36,554 bases of DNA from a bacterium (GCA_018814245.1 JAHIZN010000215.1:1-36554), one strand, 5' to 3'; counted from the first letter of the stretch, positions 6,698 to 15,861 are shown. A program made the numbers and translations. Notes: generated from the letters alone by a model not told the origin.

Positions 6698-8305
6698 CCT
6701 TATTGGCTTTTTAATCCCTTCAGGAATGCTTAACCCAAGAATCTTATATATCCCTTCCAGATACCCTCTGAACAGGGAATCAAAAATATCTGCGTTTGGG
6801 GAATAGTGTTTATCCCCATACCACCAGAACCAATCCGATCCTTCAGCAATATAAATATATTCCCATGCAGTCTTAGTTTTGTCTGATTGACCATGTTCTT
6901 TTTCAAAGTCTACCAGAGCCTCTCTTGCCTCGTATAGATGATCCCATGCCCTGTTTTCTTCCTTGCCGCCTATCCAAATTTGGAAGTTAGAATTTATCCA
7001 TGAGCCTGGATGAATCTCTGTAAGTGTTTCTTGCGGGGGATTTTCCTTAAGATATTCACTTACAGTAACACATCTTATTTTTTCATCATGAGAGAGACAG
7101 GTATAGAGATATTCTAAAAATTCCCAGCCATTTTTTGAATAGTATTCCCACGCATTTTCCCCATCCATGGCAATACACACAAGATTGTTTCTTTTTTTGG
7201 GCAGCATGTCATGGATATGATGAAGTCTGGTGATAAAATCAGAAACCGCATCATAGGTATTCCATTTTCCGTAGGTAAAACCAATAGTATCAGAAAGTGC
7301 TCTATCCCGAAAGACTACACTTACTTGTTTTCCGTCTATGTTGAGATTATACGGCTTATACAGCAGATGGGCACTATACCTGTCCACACCAAGTGTGTGA
7401 TACAGAATCCATTCATCTGTTGCCAGCCATTTAATACCATTATCCGCCACCATAGGAATAATATCGTTGCAAACACTCCCTTCTGATGGCCACATCCCTC
7501 TGGGGTTGCAGCCAAAGTAATGTTGGTAGCAATCTACTGCCGACTTTATCTGCATTCTTGCATCCTCAGGGGCAGAAAATCTTTTTGTTGGCAAGGTAAC
7601 ATTCGGGTCTGACTGTCGGGCTAATTCTGTATTGCATAATAATGGAAGTATGGGGTGATAGTATGGGGTTACTGAAACCTCAATCTGTCCGGTATCTTGC
7701 ATCCTTTTATATTTAGGCAGTATCCATGAGATAACCTCTCTTTGTTTATCTATAAGTTTTTGTTTTTCTTCTTCAGTAAAATTCTTTTGTTTTTTGATAA
7801 GGTTTGCTAAGAATGAATCTCTTCCTTGAAATTGCGGATCAAACCATGCAATATTAAACCAGACCTGAAGGTCAAGAAAATCCTGAGTACTAAACCTTTT
7901 AACAGCCGTAAGCAGTTCATCTCTTGAAACAGTTATACCTCTTTTTTCTATAAGCTCTCTGTATCGAGGGAAGACCTTGATCATATTATCCCAGTTTGCA
8001 GAAAAAAATTCTTGCAGCAGAAAGGTCTTTTGTCCATGACTTAAGTCTTTAGCCGGGATCATGGTATACGCCAAATACCTGTCACTTGCACCTTTCGCAT
8101 ACTCATCCAATTGAATCATCAGGGATGGAACCATGTTAAATGTTTGATGGATTGATGGATATGCATCTAAGGCAGAGATCATATCATAGTAATCTTTAAT
8201 CCCATGCAGCCTTACCCATGGAAGAGAGTATTCTGAGGTAGAAATATCCTTGTAAAATGGTTGATGCATGTGCCACAAGAAGGCAACATGTAATGGGTTA
8301 CTCAT
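6692..8305 (-). CDS. Glycoside hydrolase family 57 protein
   Basis: A 537-residue GH57 enzyme, a family of alpha-glucan hydrolases, branching enzymes and transferases using a (beta/alpha)7 barrel. Family motifs in order are HMHQP (residues 12-16), PYYHPILPLL (about 214-223), GMWPSEGSV with the nucleophile glutamate E275, DEWILY (297-302), and MDGENAWEYY with the acid aspartate D381. It probably acts in the cytoplasm on glycogen-like polymers; no signal peptide is visible. The ATG at 8305 overlaps the upstream TPR gene stop as ATGA, so I prefer it to the start at 8317. The stop codon is supplied by a GGGGCAGAC repeat. Confidence 0.88.
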   Translation of the reverse strand: MSNPLHVAFLWHMHQPFYKDISTSEYSLPWVRLHGIKDYYDMISALDAYPSIHQTFNMVPSLMIQLDEYAKGASDRYLAYTMIPAKDLSHGQKTFLLQEFFSANWDNMIKVFPRYRELIEKRGITVSRDELLTAVKRFSTQDFLDLQVWFNIAWFDPQFQGRDSFLANLIKKQKNFTEEEKQKLIDKQREVISWILPKYKRMQDTGQIEVSVTPYYHPILPLLCNTELARQSDPNVTLPTKRFSAPEDARMQIKSAVDCYQHYFGCNPRGMWPSEGSVCNDIIPMVADNGIKWLATDEWILYHTLGVDRYSAHLLYKPYNLNIDGKQVSVVFRDRALSDTIGFTYGKWNTYDAVSDFITRLHHIHDMLPKKRNNLVCIAMDGENAWEYYSKNGWEFLEYLYTCLSHDEKIRCVTVSEYLKENPPQETLTEIHPGSWINSNFQIWIGGKEENRAWDHLYEAREALVDFEKEHGQSDKTKTAWEYIYIAEGSDWFWWYGDKHYSPNADIFDSLFRGYLEGIYKILGLSIPEGIKKPIRL

Positions 8306-8964
8306 AGATTTTTCCACCAGAACCTTGCTTCATCAGCCCATCCAGAATTTGTTGCTATCTTTCCATACATTTTTTTTGCCTGCAGTACATTCCCTGTTTT
8401 CTGATAACATCTTCCAAGACTTAAAGAAGCCTCCTGAACCTCAAAACTCTGCGGATACTTTTTTGACAACATCTCATACGAATCAATTGCTTTCTTAAAC
8501 TCTTTTTTTTGTTCGTAGATGTTACCTATGCGACAGTAAGCAGCCGGAGACAGAGTGTGTTTTGGATATTTTTCCAGAAATTCCTCAAAGCAAGCCTTAG
8601 CATCATCAAGCTGTCCAAGGTAATAACAACATGCCCCTTTATAAAATCTGGCAAATTTGGCCTCTTTGGTAAAGCCATATTTGTTGATAATGGATGAAAA
8701 GACATCCTTTGCCTTTATGTAACCCTCTTTTTCACCCGGAACGCATTGTTGATATGCAACCTGTGCCTGAGAAAACTGCTTCCTCACATTATTAATTGAG
8801 GTAGAGACAGCTGACCAGAGGATAATTCCACCAATAACTACTCCGGCAGCAATCCCGCCATATGTCTGAATCTTTGTCGGATTTTTCTTGACATATTCAA
8901 TCGAGTCATGTATCCATAGAGCCAGCTCATCCTTTTTTAAGTCATGCTTTTTAATGTGTGACAT
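8302..8964 (-). CDS. Membrane-anchored TPR protein (YfgM/BamD-like)
   Basis: A 220-residue protein. A short cytoplasmic segment is followed by one membrane helix at about residues 36-56 (GGIAAGVVIGGIILWSAVS). Then come TPR-like helical pairs (FYKGACCYYLGQLDDAKACFEEFL, YCRIGNIYEQKKEFKKAIDSYEML, LSLGRCYQKTGNVLQAKKMY). This layout resembles YfgM/TPR_21 proteins, which work as scaffolds at the inner membrane facing the periplasm. The gene is coupled by ATGA overlap to the GH57 gene, so the two are probably made together. The functional link between them is not obvious. Confidence 0.75.
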   Translation of the reverse strand: MSHIKKHDLKKDELALWIHDSIEYVKKNPTKIQTYGGIAAGVVIGGIILWSAVSTSINNVRKQFSQAQVAYQQCVPGEKEGYIKAKDVFSSIINKYGFTKEAKFARFYKGACCYYLGQLDDAKACFEEFLEKYPKHTLSPAAYCRIGNIYEQKKEFKKAIDSYEMLSKKYPQSFEVQEASLSLGRCYQKTGNVLQAKKMYGKIATNSGWADEARFWWKNL

Positions 8965-8987
8965 TTCTTTTCACCTTCCTTTTTTAA

Positions 8988-9144
8988 GTAATTACTCAAT
9001 AACCTATGGATTTTGTAAGTCATGAAGACTACCCTTATAAGTAGAGACGCAATATTTTGCGTCTCTACTCCCACAATTGCAACGAGTTAGATTGCCTCAG
9101 CACCTTCAACCTTCTGGAATTGCCACAGGATATTGAGCAATTAC
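8988..9144. repeat. GTAATTGCTCAATA-ended palindromic element with a GTAGAGACGC core
   Basis: Outer arms are GTAATTACTCAATA (8988-9001) and TATTGAGCAATTAC (9131-9144), with CCTATGGA / CCACAGGA just inside. The centre is the GTAGAGACGCAA inverted repeat at 9041-9068. The flanking text GGATTTTG(T/C)AAG(T/C)CA(T/C)GAAGA and CAACGA(G/A)TTAGATTGC is shared with the copy near 6014-6120. Confidence 0.8.
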
Positions 9145-9176
9145 AGAAATAGGTTTGCTTATTTCCCATGCCATTT

Positions 9177-9261
9177 GCGAGGATGGCAGAGTTGGCAGAC
9201 GCGCCAGACTTAGGATCTGGTGGGGCAACCTGTGCGGGTTCGAGTCTCGATCCTCGCACCA
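9177..9261 (+). tRNA. tRNA-Leu (anticodon UAG)
   Basis: The acceptor arms GCGAGGA (9177-9183) and TCCTCGC (9251-9257) pair perfectly, followed by A and an encoded CCA. The anticodon stem-loop is CCAGA-CTTAGGA-TCTGG with TAG as anticodon. A long variable arm (GGTGGGGCAACCTG region) is followed by the T arm with GGTTCGAGTC. It is the only plus-strand gene in the left half of the window. Confidence 0.95.
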
Positions 9262-9324
9262 GAATACAATCACATTACAACATACAGTGTCTTTTTTGAC
9301 AAAGCCAAAAAATAGCAAAGGCGG

Positions 9325-9996
9325 TCAAATATCTTCATGTTTTTCCCAATACCTTTTTACTTCCTCAAAATGCTTGATTCTACCAGCAATCTTTTCAATC
9401 TCTTTTGGATAAAATTCAGCAAGTATAGCACAGAGTCGAAGCATCCATGACTTTCTGGTTTGTTTGTCATTGATTGATATTCTGTTAGAATTGGCGATTT
9501 GAATTTGCCCCCAACCCAATGCGCCAATTGTCAGACATTGCCAATCAAGATGTTCTATTGGAACAAAATGACAAGATTTTGCCTTGAGTTTTTCTTTTTC
9601 AATTTTGTATGCAACAATCAGAAGTATAAAGTAATTACTATCATCTTCATAGAACCTTGTGAGTCGCTCAACAGATGTTAGGTTTGGCATATTGAATGCT
9701 GTATCAAGATTGTGTGTCTTATTATCAACCACATAATAAAAACCATCGTTATCTGTAAATGCGAAATCCGCCATAGATCGACGAGCAAATGACGAATTGT
9801 ATTCTTTAAGAATTTCTTTGGGAAGAAGTTCATTAAATTTTGATTCGAGCAATTGCTGAATAGCATCACCAACAGCACGAGGACTATTAATGGTTCTGGC
9901 ACTCATCAAACTATGTTCTTCATTGATAAGTGTCAAAACATTTCTTTCTATATCTGACTGAATATGCCCAGAGAATAATTTACTTCTATTTGTCAT
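9325..9996 (-). CDS. Type II restriction endonuclease, PD-(D/E)XK type
   Basis: A 223-residue protein directly downstream of a DNA methyltransferase and overlapping it by 11 bases. A PD-(D/E)XK-like catalytic core is visible: D77 in MADFAF, then D91 and K93 in YYVVDNKTHN. The layout is reminiscent of EcoRV-like orthodox type II enzymes (xDF...DxKT). It should cut the site protected by the neighbouring enzyme; the recognition sequence cannot be read from the protein. The identification rests on the motif plus the methyltransferase partner. Confidence 0.75.
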   Translation of the reverse strand: MTNRSKLFSGHIQSDIERNVLTLINEEHSLMSARTINSPRAVGDAIQQLLESKFNELLPKEILKEYNSSFARRSMADFAFTDNDGFYYVVDNKTHNLDTAFNMPNLTSVERLTRFYEDDSNYFILLIVAYKIEKEKLKAKSCHFVPIEHLDWQCLTIGALGWGQIQIANSNRISINDKQTRKSWMLRLCAILAEFYPKEIEKIAGRIKHFEEVKRYWEKHEDI

Positions 9997-10993
9997 TTGC
10001 TACCTCAAAAAGTGAAAAAAGGTTTAGGGGCTGTATGTTCTTACTTAATCTTTTTTTCCCATTCTGATAATTCAGTGAATTCCTTTCCCAAAACACACCA
10101 TCAGAATAACCCTGTATGGATTTGTCACAGTCAGCCCCATCAAGTCGGTTTTGTGCCCAACAACAATATTCTGTGTTGACTTCAACACCACAATAATGGC
10201 GATTAAGTTTTTTAGCAACAACCGAAGTAGTACCAGAACCTAAAAACGGATCAAACACAGTCCCTTTTTCAGGACAACTAGCCAAGATTAATTTGGCAAT
10301 TAGTTTTTCGGGTTTTTGCGTAGGGTGGTCTGTGTTTTCAGGCATAGACCAATATGGTATAGTAATATCATCCCAAAAGTTAGATGGGTGTGTTAATCTA
10401 AAATTACCTTCTTCCGTTTCTTCCCAGTCTTTTGGCTCTCCATTTTCTTTGTATGGAGCAATTACCTTTCGTTTCATTTTGACTGCTTCTACATCAAAAA
10501 AGTAATTATTACTAATTGTGCCAAACCAAATGTCTTCAGTGCAGTTTTTCCAGTTTGACTTTGCACCACGCCCTTTTTCTCTTTGCCAAATAATTCTGTT
10601 TTGGACAACAAGATACTTGCTTACAATACGATATAGTGCGGATGTACTTCTCCAATCACCGCAAATATATACTGACCCTGTTGGTTTCAAGAGTCGCATC
10701 AATTCAGGAAACCAGCTATCGAGGTATTTGAAATAACTGTCATCATCGATTTTATTAAACTTAAAACCGTTAAACTCTTTGTCAAGATTATATGGTGGGT
10801 CAATTACCATTAAGTCAACAAAGTTTGACGGGAAATATTTAATTATCTCAAATAAATTATCATTAAAAGTTTTATCTATAACTTCATTAATAGACAATAC
10901 ATTTGTAGCATGTGACAAATATTTTGAAAGAAGAACTGCTTCATTCTTTGTTATAGTAATCGTACGATTTCTTGGTGCTCTTTCTTTTTCCAT
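9986..10993 (-). CDS. Type II DNA methyltransferase, beta class (N6-A or N4-C)
   Basis: A 335-residue amino-methyltransferase with motif order typical of the beta class. The catalytic DPPYNL (residues 65-70) comes first, HPTQKP follows at 223-228, and the SAM-binding FDPFLGSGTT lies near the C-terminus (247-256). It modifies adenine or N4-cytosine at the site cut by the partner endonuclease encoded downstream. The region between IIWQREKGRGAKSN and the HPTQKP motif is the likely target-recognition part. The ATG has AAAGGT about 10 bases upstream. The gene pair sits between tRNA-Leu and a mobile-looking repeat, a usual place for acquired restriction-modification genes. Confidence 0.9.
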   Translation of the reverse strand: MEKERAPRNRTITITKNEAVLLSKYLSHATNVLSINEVIDKTFNDNLFEIIKYFPSNFVDLMVIDPPYNLDKEFNGFKFNKIDDDSYFKYLDSWFPELMRLLKPTGSVYICGDWRSTSALYRIVSKYLVVQNRIIWQREKGRGAKSNWKNCTEDIWFGTISNNYFFDVEAVKMKRKVIAPYKENGEPKDWEETEEGNFRLTHPSNFWDDITIPYWSMPENTDHPTQKPEKLIAKLILASCPEKGTVFDPFLGSGTTSVVAKKLNRHYCGVEVNTEYCCWAQNRLDGADCDKSIQGYSDGVFWERNSLNYQNGKKRLSKNIQPLNLFSLFEVANDK

Positions 10994-11067
10994 AACATAT
11001 TATTACCTTTAACCGAACTGTTATTCGCCATATTATTTGGGATGTTTTTCTGAGGCAGTATACCCGA

Positions 11068-11214
11068 TTACAAGAGAAAGAACCACAAAGGGTGTAAATA
11101 TCTCAGAGAGAAAAATAATTGCGAGCGATAACAAGATAATTGCAAATGATAAGAGCCGTTGACAAGGGTTTATCTCTTAGGATTTACACCCTTTGTGATT
11201 CTTTCTCTCTGTAA
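11068..11214. mobile_element. MITE-like element, copy 1 (CCACAAAGGGTGTAA terminal repeats)
   Basis: A 147-bp element with terminal inverted repeats of about 31 bp (TTACAAGAGAAAGAACCACA at the left, its near-complement at the right end). No ORF lies inside. Internal text AATAATTGCGAGCGATAACA and AGAGCCGTTGACAAGG matches copies at 33554-33707 (same orientation) and 12483-12607 and 28578-28680 (reversed). Much of bases 10,994-11,264 is taken up by this element; no gene is seen there. Confidence 0.85.
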
Positions 11215-11264
11215 ATGAGATTGATATACTCATGTAATTGCCGCAGAATATTGAGCAGTTACTG

Positions 11265-12425
11265 TTACTTCCCCATCCCTATCCTCTGTGCCTTTTGAAA
11301 TATCTTTCCCTCTGTTTTTATGGCAGGGGCAATAACCAATTCTGACAATTGCATTTGCTTGATATTAGCTGCTCCACACACACCCATGGCGGTTCGTAAG
11401 GCACCAACAAGGTTTTGCGAGCCATCGTCCAGATGTGCCGGACCATAGAGGGTTGTCTCAAGGGTTGAGGTTGTACCAACAAAGATTCTTGTTCCTCTTG
11501 GCAGGTTACGGTGTGGCGTAGCCATGCCCCAATGATAACCCTTTCCTGGAGACTCTTTTGTCTTGGCAAAGGCAGAGCCTATCATCACCGCATCTGCCCC
11601 GGATGCGAATGCCTTGCAAACATCCCCTCCAACAGACATCCCGCCATCAGTAATAATAGATACATATCTTCCTGTTTGTTTATAATAAAAATCTCTGGCT
11701 GCTGCACAATCTACTGTAGCTGATACCTGCGGCACACCAATACCAAGCACCCCTCGGGTTGTACAGGCAGATCCGGGTCCTACTCCAACCAGCAACCCAT
11801 CAATACCTGTTCCCATGAGTTCTAATGCAGCCTCATAGGTTACGCAATTGCCAACAATCACTGGAATAGAAATCTTTTTCTTTAACTCCTTAAAATCTAA
11901 GGAAGGATTTTTCTCTGAGATATACTTAGCCGTAACAACGGTTGCCTGAATGATAAGCATATCAGCCCCTGCCTCTTGAGCAATTGGACCAAATTCAGCT
12001 ATTCTTTGAGGGATAACCGAGACAGCGGCAATCCCGCCCCCATCCTTTATCTCTTTTATCCTTTTGGCGACCAATTCCTTTTTAACAGGTTCCTCATATA
12101 TCCTTTGCAGAACATTGGTTGCCTCATCCGGAGAAGCCTTGACTATTTCAGCAATTGCCCCTGATGGGTCCTCATACCTGGTCTGAATCCCTTCCAGATT
12201 AAGCACTGCAATCCCGCCAAGCTTACTCATGGCTATGGCAAAATGAACATCCACCACCCCATCCATGGCTGAAGCAAGTACTGGAATATCAAACTTAAGA
12301 TTGCCAAGCCTCCATGTTGTATCCACATCCTCTGGATCAATGGTTATCCCCCCAGGGACAATAGCAATATCATCAAACCCATAACAAGTGCGTGCCTTTC
12401 GGCCACGGCCAATCCATGTACCCAT
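11265..12425 (-). CDS. guaB3: GuaB3-type IMP dehydrogenase family protein
   Basis: A 386-residue member of the IMPDH/GMPR TIM-barrel superfamily. It goes from the N-terminal barrel (GFDDIAIVPG, PVLASAMDGV) straight through without the CBS domains found in GuaB. The catalytic loop is present as GVGPGSACTTRGVLGIGVPQ with cysteine C221, followed by IITDGGMSVGGDVCKA and IGSAFAKTKESPG (phosphate binding). GuaB3 proteins are known mainly from actinobacteria and cyanobacteria as IMPDH relatives in guanine nucleotide synthesis. GGAAGAA precedes the ATG. There are no purine genes next to it. The family call is confident; whether it makes XMP is inference. Confidence 0.85.
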   Translation of the reverse strand: MGTWIGRGRKARTCYGFDDIAIVPGGITIDPEDVDTTWRLGNLKFDIPVLASAMDGVVDVHFAIAMSKLGGIAVLNLEGIQTRYEDPSGAIAEIVKASPDEATNVLQRIYEEPVKKELVAKRIKEIKDGGGIAAVSVIPQRIAEFGPIAQEAGADMLIIQATVVTAKYISEKNPSLDFKELKKKISIPVIVGNCVTYEAALELMGTGIDGLLVGVGPGSACTTRGVLGIGVPQVSATVDCAAARDFYYKQTGRYVSIITDGGMSVGGDVCKAFASGADAVMIGSAFAKTKESPGKGYHWGMATPHRNLPRGTRIFVGTTSTLETTLYGPAHLDDGSQNLVGALRTAMGVCGAANIKQMQLSELVIAPAIKTEGKIFQKAQRIGMGK

Positions 12426-12452
12426 TTCTTCCTCCTATTGTTAACTTGTTAT

Positions 12453-12678
12453 CTGTGCAATTAGAAATCACCACTTGTTTGCAGAGAAAGAGCCACAAAG
12501 GGTGTAAACCCATCGATGCACCCTTGTCAGGCTCTTCTTATTATGTAATTACCTTATTATTGTTGCAATATTTCCCCGTAGATTACACCCTTTGTGGCTC
12601 TTTCTCTTCTCTATTGTGAGAAACTGGATATGGTATCCACACAAAACAAAAGTAAAGTCGTAAATTCTAATTGCACAG
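12453..12678. repeat. Outer CTGTGCAATTAGAA inverted repeat enclosing MITE copy 2
   Basis: CTGTGCAATTAGAA at 12453-12466 faces TTCTAATTGCACAG at 12665-12678. A GTTAACTTGTT word lies beside each arm (12440 and 12682). The MITE-like element at 12483-12607 lies wholly between the arms. The stretch 12679-12882 holds a small hairpin (ATTGCCT...AGGCAAT at 12798-12815) but no gene. Confidence 0.8.
12483..12607. mobile_element. MITE-like element, copy 2
   Basis: A 125-bp element with perfect 25-bp terminal inverted repeats at 12483-12507 and 12583-12607 (AGAGAAAGAGCCACAAAGGG then TGTAA). The internal GCACCCTTGTCAGGCTCTT is the reverse complement of the AGAGCC..GACAAGG core of copies 1 and 4, so this copy is in the opposite orientation. 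Confidence 0.88.
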
Positions 12679-12882
12679 GTCGTTAACTTGTTGTTTATGT
12701 AAATAGTTGCGAAAAATCAAGAACTGCTTGCAAACAAATAAAAGCTTGATAAGCCACAAACATTCTCAAACATGCTCCAGCCCTTGCTGTCAGATGAATT
12801 GCCTTATTAGGCAATAGCTTGGTATGTTTTACCTGCAACGCTTGAATTAACGAAAATATGCAAATCGTCCCATTATTTTCCT

Positions 12883-13071
12883 TTACCTTGATTCCTTCTT
12901 TCCAATAGAGGATAACTTGCTCCCTTGGCCAGAGGGTGGTGGTGGTGGTGGTGTTTTTGGAGGTAGATTTACACCTCCTTTTTTTATAGTTCCCTCATTC
13001 AGTGGCTCTGGAATCGATATTATTTTTTTGCAAGCATCTTCAGACCATAGATTCGATGTTATTTTTTTCAT
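12883..13071 (-). CDS. Small proline-rich protein, unknown function
   Basis: A 62-residue protein with a polyproline tract (LPPKTPPPPPPSGQG) after a short polar N-terminus. There is no signal peptide or membrane segment. A strong ribosome-binding site (AAAGGAGG, about 7 bases from the ATG) and a 32-base overlap with the end of the membrane-protein gene upstream argue that it is expressed and co-translated. The function is unknown; the proline tract could bind a partner or stall ribosomes. Confidence 0.55.
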   Translation of the reverse strand: MKKITSNLWSEDACKKIISIPEPLNEGTIKKGGVNLPPKTPPPPPPSGQGSKLSSIGKKESR

Positions 13072-13738
13072 CTTCGTCCTCCTTTTTCCATTTTATATTT
13101 TCACTAACTGGAATTGTTCTGAACTCTATTGTAATATCATCACGGTTTCTGGAAATATACATTGCTCCAACTTGATACAAAGGTTCACCTTCTAAATTGC
13201 TATAGACAGAAACATCGCGAAGAAGCAATTCAGCATCTTTTGAATCATCAGAAAAAGCTTTAACCCATCCATCATAAACCATGTCTTTTTTTATATCTCT
13301 GATAGTTACCCATTCGATATTTTTTGCGTTAAAGGCATAACCCCATACATCCAATTCACCAAATTTTTTAGTAATCCTTAAAATCTTAACCAATCGAAAG
13401 TGAATTTTATAGGTTTCAATTGCAGTGATAACCAGTCCCAGAATAATTGAGGCAATGCAGACCCAAGCTATCTCAGAATAGGAAATAGAAATATTGGCAT
13501 CAACAAGTGCTCGAAGAAATATGACTTCTGGTTTAGGTACACAAAGATTCACTTTGGTTCCGATGAAAAGTATCAACCAAAATAAGAAATATGACGACAA
13601 TCCAAAGACAAAAGATTGAAGCAGAAAGAAAAATGATTCTCGTGGTTTATGTATTGTAAATGCGTCTACGATATATGAACAGATTATTCCAGGAAAGAAA
13701 AGAAGCAAAAGTCTTATCGTAAATTCTGTTATATCCAT
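13040..13738 (-). CDS. Membrane protein, possibly DUF6338 family
   Basis: A 232-residue protein with three probable membrane helices in the first half: about residues 5-25 (FTIRLLLLFFPGIICSYIVDA), 37-62 (FFLLQSFVFGLSSYFLFWLILFIG) and 87-108 (IAWVCIASIILGLVITAIE). A soluble C-terminal half follows, including WVKAFSDDSKDAELLLRDVS and SRNRDDITIEF. The FFPG-then-helix start and the conserved WVKAF/LRD region recall DUF6338, a family of unknown role; I hold that name loosely. It is followed by a coupled proline-rich small protein, suggesting a two-gene accessory unit. Confidence 0.65.
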   Translation of the reverse strand: MDITEFTIRLLLLFFPGIICSYIVDAFTIHKPRESFFFLLQSFVFGLSSYFLFWLILFIGTKVNLCVPKPEVIFLRALVDANISISYSEIAWVCIASIILGLVITAIETYKIHFRLVKILRITKKFGELDVWGYAFNAKNIEWVTIRDIKKDMVYDGWVKAFSDDSKDAELLLRDVSVYSNLEGEPLYQVGAMYISRNRDDITIEFRTIPVSENIKWKKEDEDEKNNIESMV

Positions 13739-13764
13739 ATTCCCAAGCTCTCCTTCTCTTGCCT

Positions 13765-13906
13765 AACTTGATCGACAGGCTGTTACAGAACTGATAATCA
13801 GCGTCAACGCCATACACTATGTAGTACCCGCTGGTGAGATTAGCACAACATACTGTATGCTTCTCGTGCTGATTTCCTATTCCGTAGCAGTTTGTCGAGA
13901 TAACTA
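13765..13906. repeat. Imperfect inverted repeat between the pilB-like and membrane-protein genes
   Basis: ACTTGATCGACAGGCTGTTA (from 13765) is roughly complementary to TAGCAGTTTGTCGAGATAAC (ending near 13905). Further weak pairing inside includes CTGATAATCAGC against GCTGATTTCC. It is not related to the other repeat families in the window. Confidence 0.5.
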
Positions 13907-13929
13907 AGCACTTCCTTTATTATCAAAGT

Positions 13930-15708
13930 TCATTTCTTATCTCCATTTTTTTCTGGTTTGTCTAATAAGTGATGATGTATATCTAACTTCCCTCTTGCTT
14001 CAAAGGCAACTCGGATCAGTTCTTCAGAGGTAGTCTGCCCGCTCATCACCTTTCTCAGGGCTGCCTCTTCAAGGGTAATCATACCATTATTCGCTGCCTC
14101 TTCTTTGATTATATGGGATGCCTCCCGGGCAAGGATCATATCTTTGATGTTATCTGTTATCTGCATAACCTCAAATACCCCAAGACGACCACGATACCCT
14201 GTACGGCTGCAATGTCCACAGCCCTGTCCCTTTTTGAATATTATCTTCTCTCCTGGTTTTGGGATTACACCCAATTCCTTCAAAAGGATCTCTGACGGCT
14301 CATATTCCTCGCCGCATTTAGGGCAAACCCTTCGTATCAATCTCTGGGCAACACTTAAGATAATGGTCGAGGTAATAAGAAATGGTTCAATACCCATATT
14401 AACCAATCTGGTTACAGCACCGGCTGCATCATTGGTATGGAGTGTAGCAAATACAAGGTGTCCGGTCAGGGCAGCATTAATAGCTACCTCAGCCGTTTCA
14501 CGGTCCCGTATCTCACCAACCAGTATAATATCAGGATCCTGTCGCATAAATGACCGCAGACCAGTGGTAAAATCAAGCCCAATATCAGGTCTTGCCTGAA
14601 CCTGATTTATGCCGCGCATCATATATTCAACCGGGTCCTCCATAGTAATAATATTTTTATCCGTAGCATTAATTGTTCGCAGAGTAGAATAGAGTGTGGT
14701 AGACTTACCGCTTCCGGTTGGTCCGGTAATCAGGATAATTCCATACGGGGAGGTAATTATCCTTGTATACAGCCTTAAGATTTCCTCTTCAAACCCTAAT
14801 TTTGCCATATCCACACATAAACCCTTTGGATCAAGTACCCGTATAACCACTTTTTCGCCATTTACCGTAGGGATAATTGAAATTCTTAGATCTGCCTCTC
14901 TGTTCTCAATAATAATCTTTGCCCTTCCATCTTGAGGAAGTCTATGTTCAGCAATATCCATATTCCCAATGATTTTTATTCTGGAGACTATTGCTGCATG
15001 AACACTTTTGGGTGGTGACTCAAACTCATGAAGAATACCGTCAATCCTGTATCTTAATCTGACATCCTTTTGATATGGTTCAAGGTGAATATCACTTGCA
15101 CCCACTGTAATTGCTTGAAGAAGGATATGATTAGCCAACTTTATTATTGGTGCCTCTTTTTCCGAACTACGACCGGTCAGGTCAACCGCCTTCTCATCTG
15201 TAGCCCTTACAATATCAAATCGTTGAATATCTACCCCTTTTAATATCTCTTCAAGGGTAGACTCTTCACGGCCATACACCCTTTCAATGGCTGCCCTAAT
15301 CATTGATTCTGTAGCAATCACCGGCTTGATATCACACCCAGTAGCCTTCTTCATATCATCCAGAGCAAAAACATCCAATGGATCAGCCATAGCAACAGTA
15401 ATCGTCTTACCTTCTTTGATAATAGGCAGGATCAGGTGTCGTCTGATAAGACCTTCAAGGACATCTTTTCTTACCTTAGCATCAAACTGTTGGATGTCAA
15501 TGTCATCAAGGTTTATATGAGGAATGTTCATCTGACTGCCAAGAAAATCAAGGATAATGCCCTCTGTGGTAAACCCCAGATCAACTAATATCTTACCCAA
15601 TCTTTCCTTGGATCTCTTTTTCTCTTCTAAGGCAATCTCTAATTGCTCCTCAGTAAGTATCCCTGCATCCCGCAACATCTCACCAAGTCGTTTTCTTTCA
15701 TAATACAT
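13930..15708 (-). CDS. pilB: PilB/GspE-family secretion ATPase
   Basis: A 592-residue hexameric ATPase that drives type IV pilus extension or type II secretion. It has an N-terminal MshEN/T2SSE_N region (LGEMLRDAGILTEEQLEIAL, then HINLDDIDIQQFD), an ASDIHLEP box, Walker A GPTGSGKST (residues 329-337), Asp box MEDPVEYM, Walker B DIILVGEIRDRETAE, a His box HTND, and a zinc-binding tetracysteine (CPKC at 462-465, later GCGHC). The ATG at 15708 has AGGTGGTGAG upstream; a GTG at 15720 lies too close to its own Shine-Dalgarno. No pilin or platform gene adjoins it, so pilus versus secretion is undecided. Confidence 0.88.
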   Translation of the reverse strand: MYYERKRLGEMLRDAGILTEEQLEIALEEKKRSKERLGKILVDLGFTTEGIILDFLGSQMNIPHINLDDIDIQQFDAKVRKDVLEGLIRRHLILPIIKEGKTITVAMADPLDVFALDDMKKATGCDIKPVIATESMIRAAIERVYGREESTLEEILKGVDIQRFDIVRATDEKAVDLTGRSSEKEAPIIKLANHILLQAITVGASDIHLEPYQKDVRLRYRIDGILHEFESPPKSVHAAIVSRIKIIGNMDIAEHRLPQDGRAKIIIENREADLRISIIPTVNGEKVVIRVLDPKGLCVDMAKLGFEEEILRLYTRIITSPYGIILITGPTGSGKSTTLYSTLRTINATDKNIITMEDPVEYMMRGINQVQARPDIGLDFTTGLRSFMRQDPDIILVGEIRDRETAEVAINAALTGHLVFATLHTNDAAGAVTRLVNMGIEPFLITSTIILSVAQRLIRRVCPKCGEEYEPSEILLKELGVIPKPGEKIIFKKGQGCGHCSRTGYRGRLGVFEVMQITDNIKDMILAREASHIIKEEAANNGMITLEEAALRKVMSGQTTSEELIRVAFEARGKLDIHHHLLDKPEKNGDKK

Positions 15709-15727
15709 TTTACTCACCACCTTAAGA

Positions 15728-15824
15728 AGCTATCAGCTTTCAGCCACCAGAGACAGAAAAATCAAGGCTGCCATTCCTGATAAAAGGCTGACAGACACCT
15801 TTAAGCTGATAGCTGAATACTTAC
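15728..15824. repeat. AGCTATCAGC-type palindromic repeat upstream of pilB
   Basis: AGCTATCAGCTTTCAGCC (15729-15746) is inverted as GGCTGACAG...AAGCTGATAGCT near 15786-15814. It belongs to the GTTCAGCTATCAGC family seen at 3352-3413 and 4617-4761. Confidence 0.6.
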
Positions 15825-15861
15825 CATTAAGTATATCACAGCTTTCAATAATTGACAACTA

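Noticed and set aside
9065..9318. Two short minus-strand frames around 9,100-9,300
   Set aside because: They read through the tRNA-Leu gene and the adjoining repeat on the opposite strand.
14105..14599. A 164-codon plus-strand open frame
   Set aside because: Antisense to the ATPase core of the pilB-like gene.
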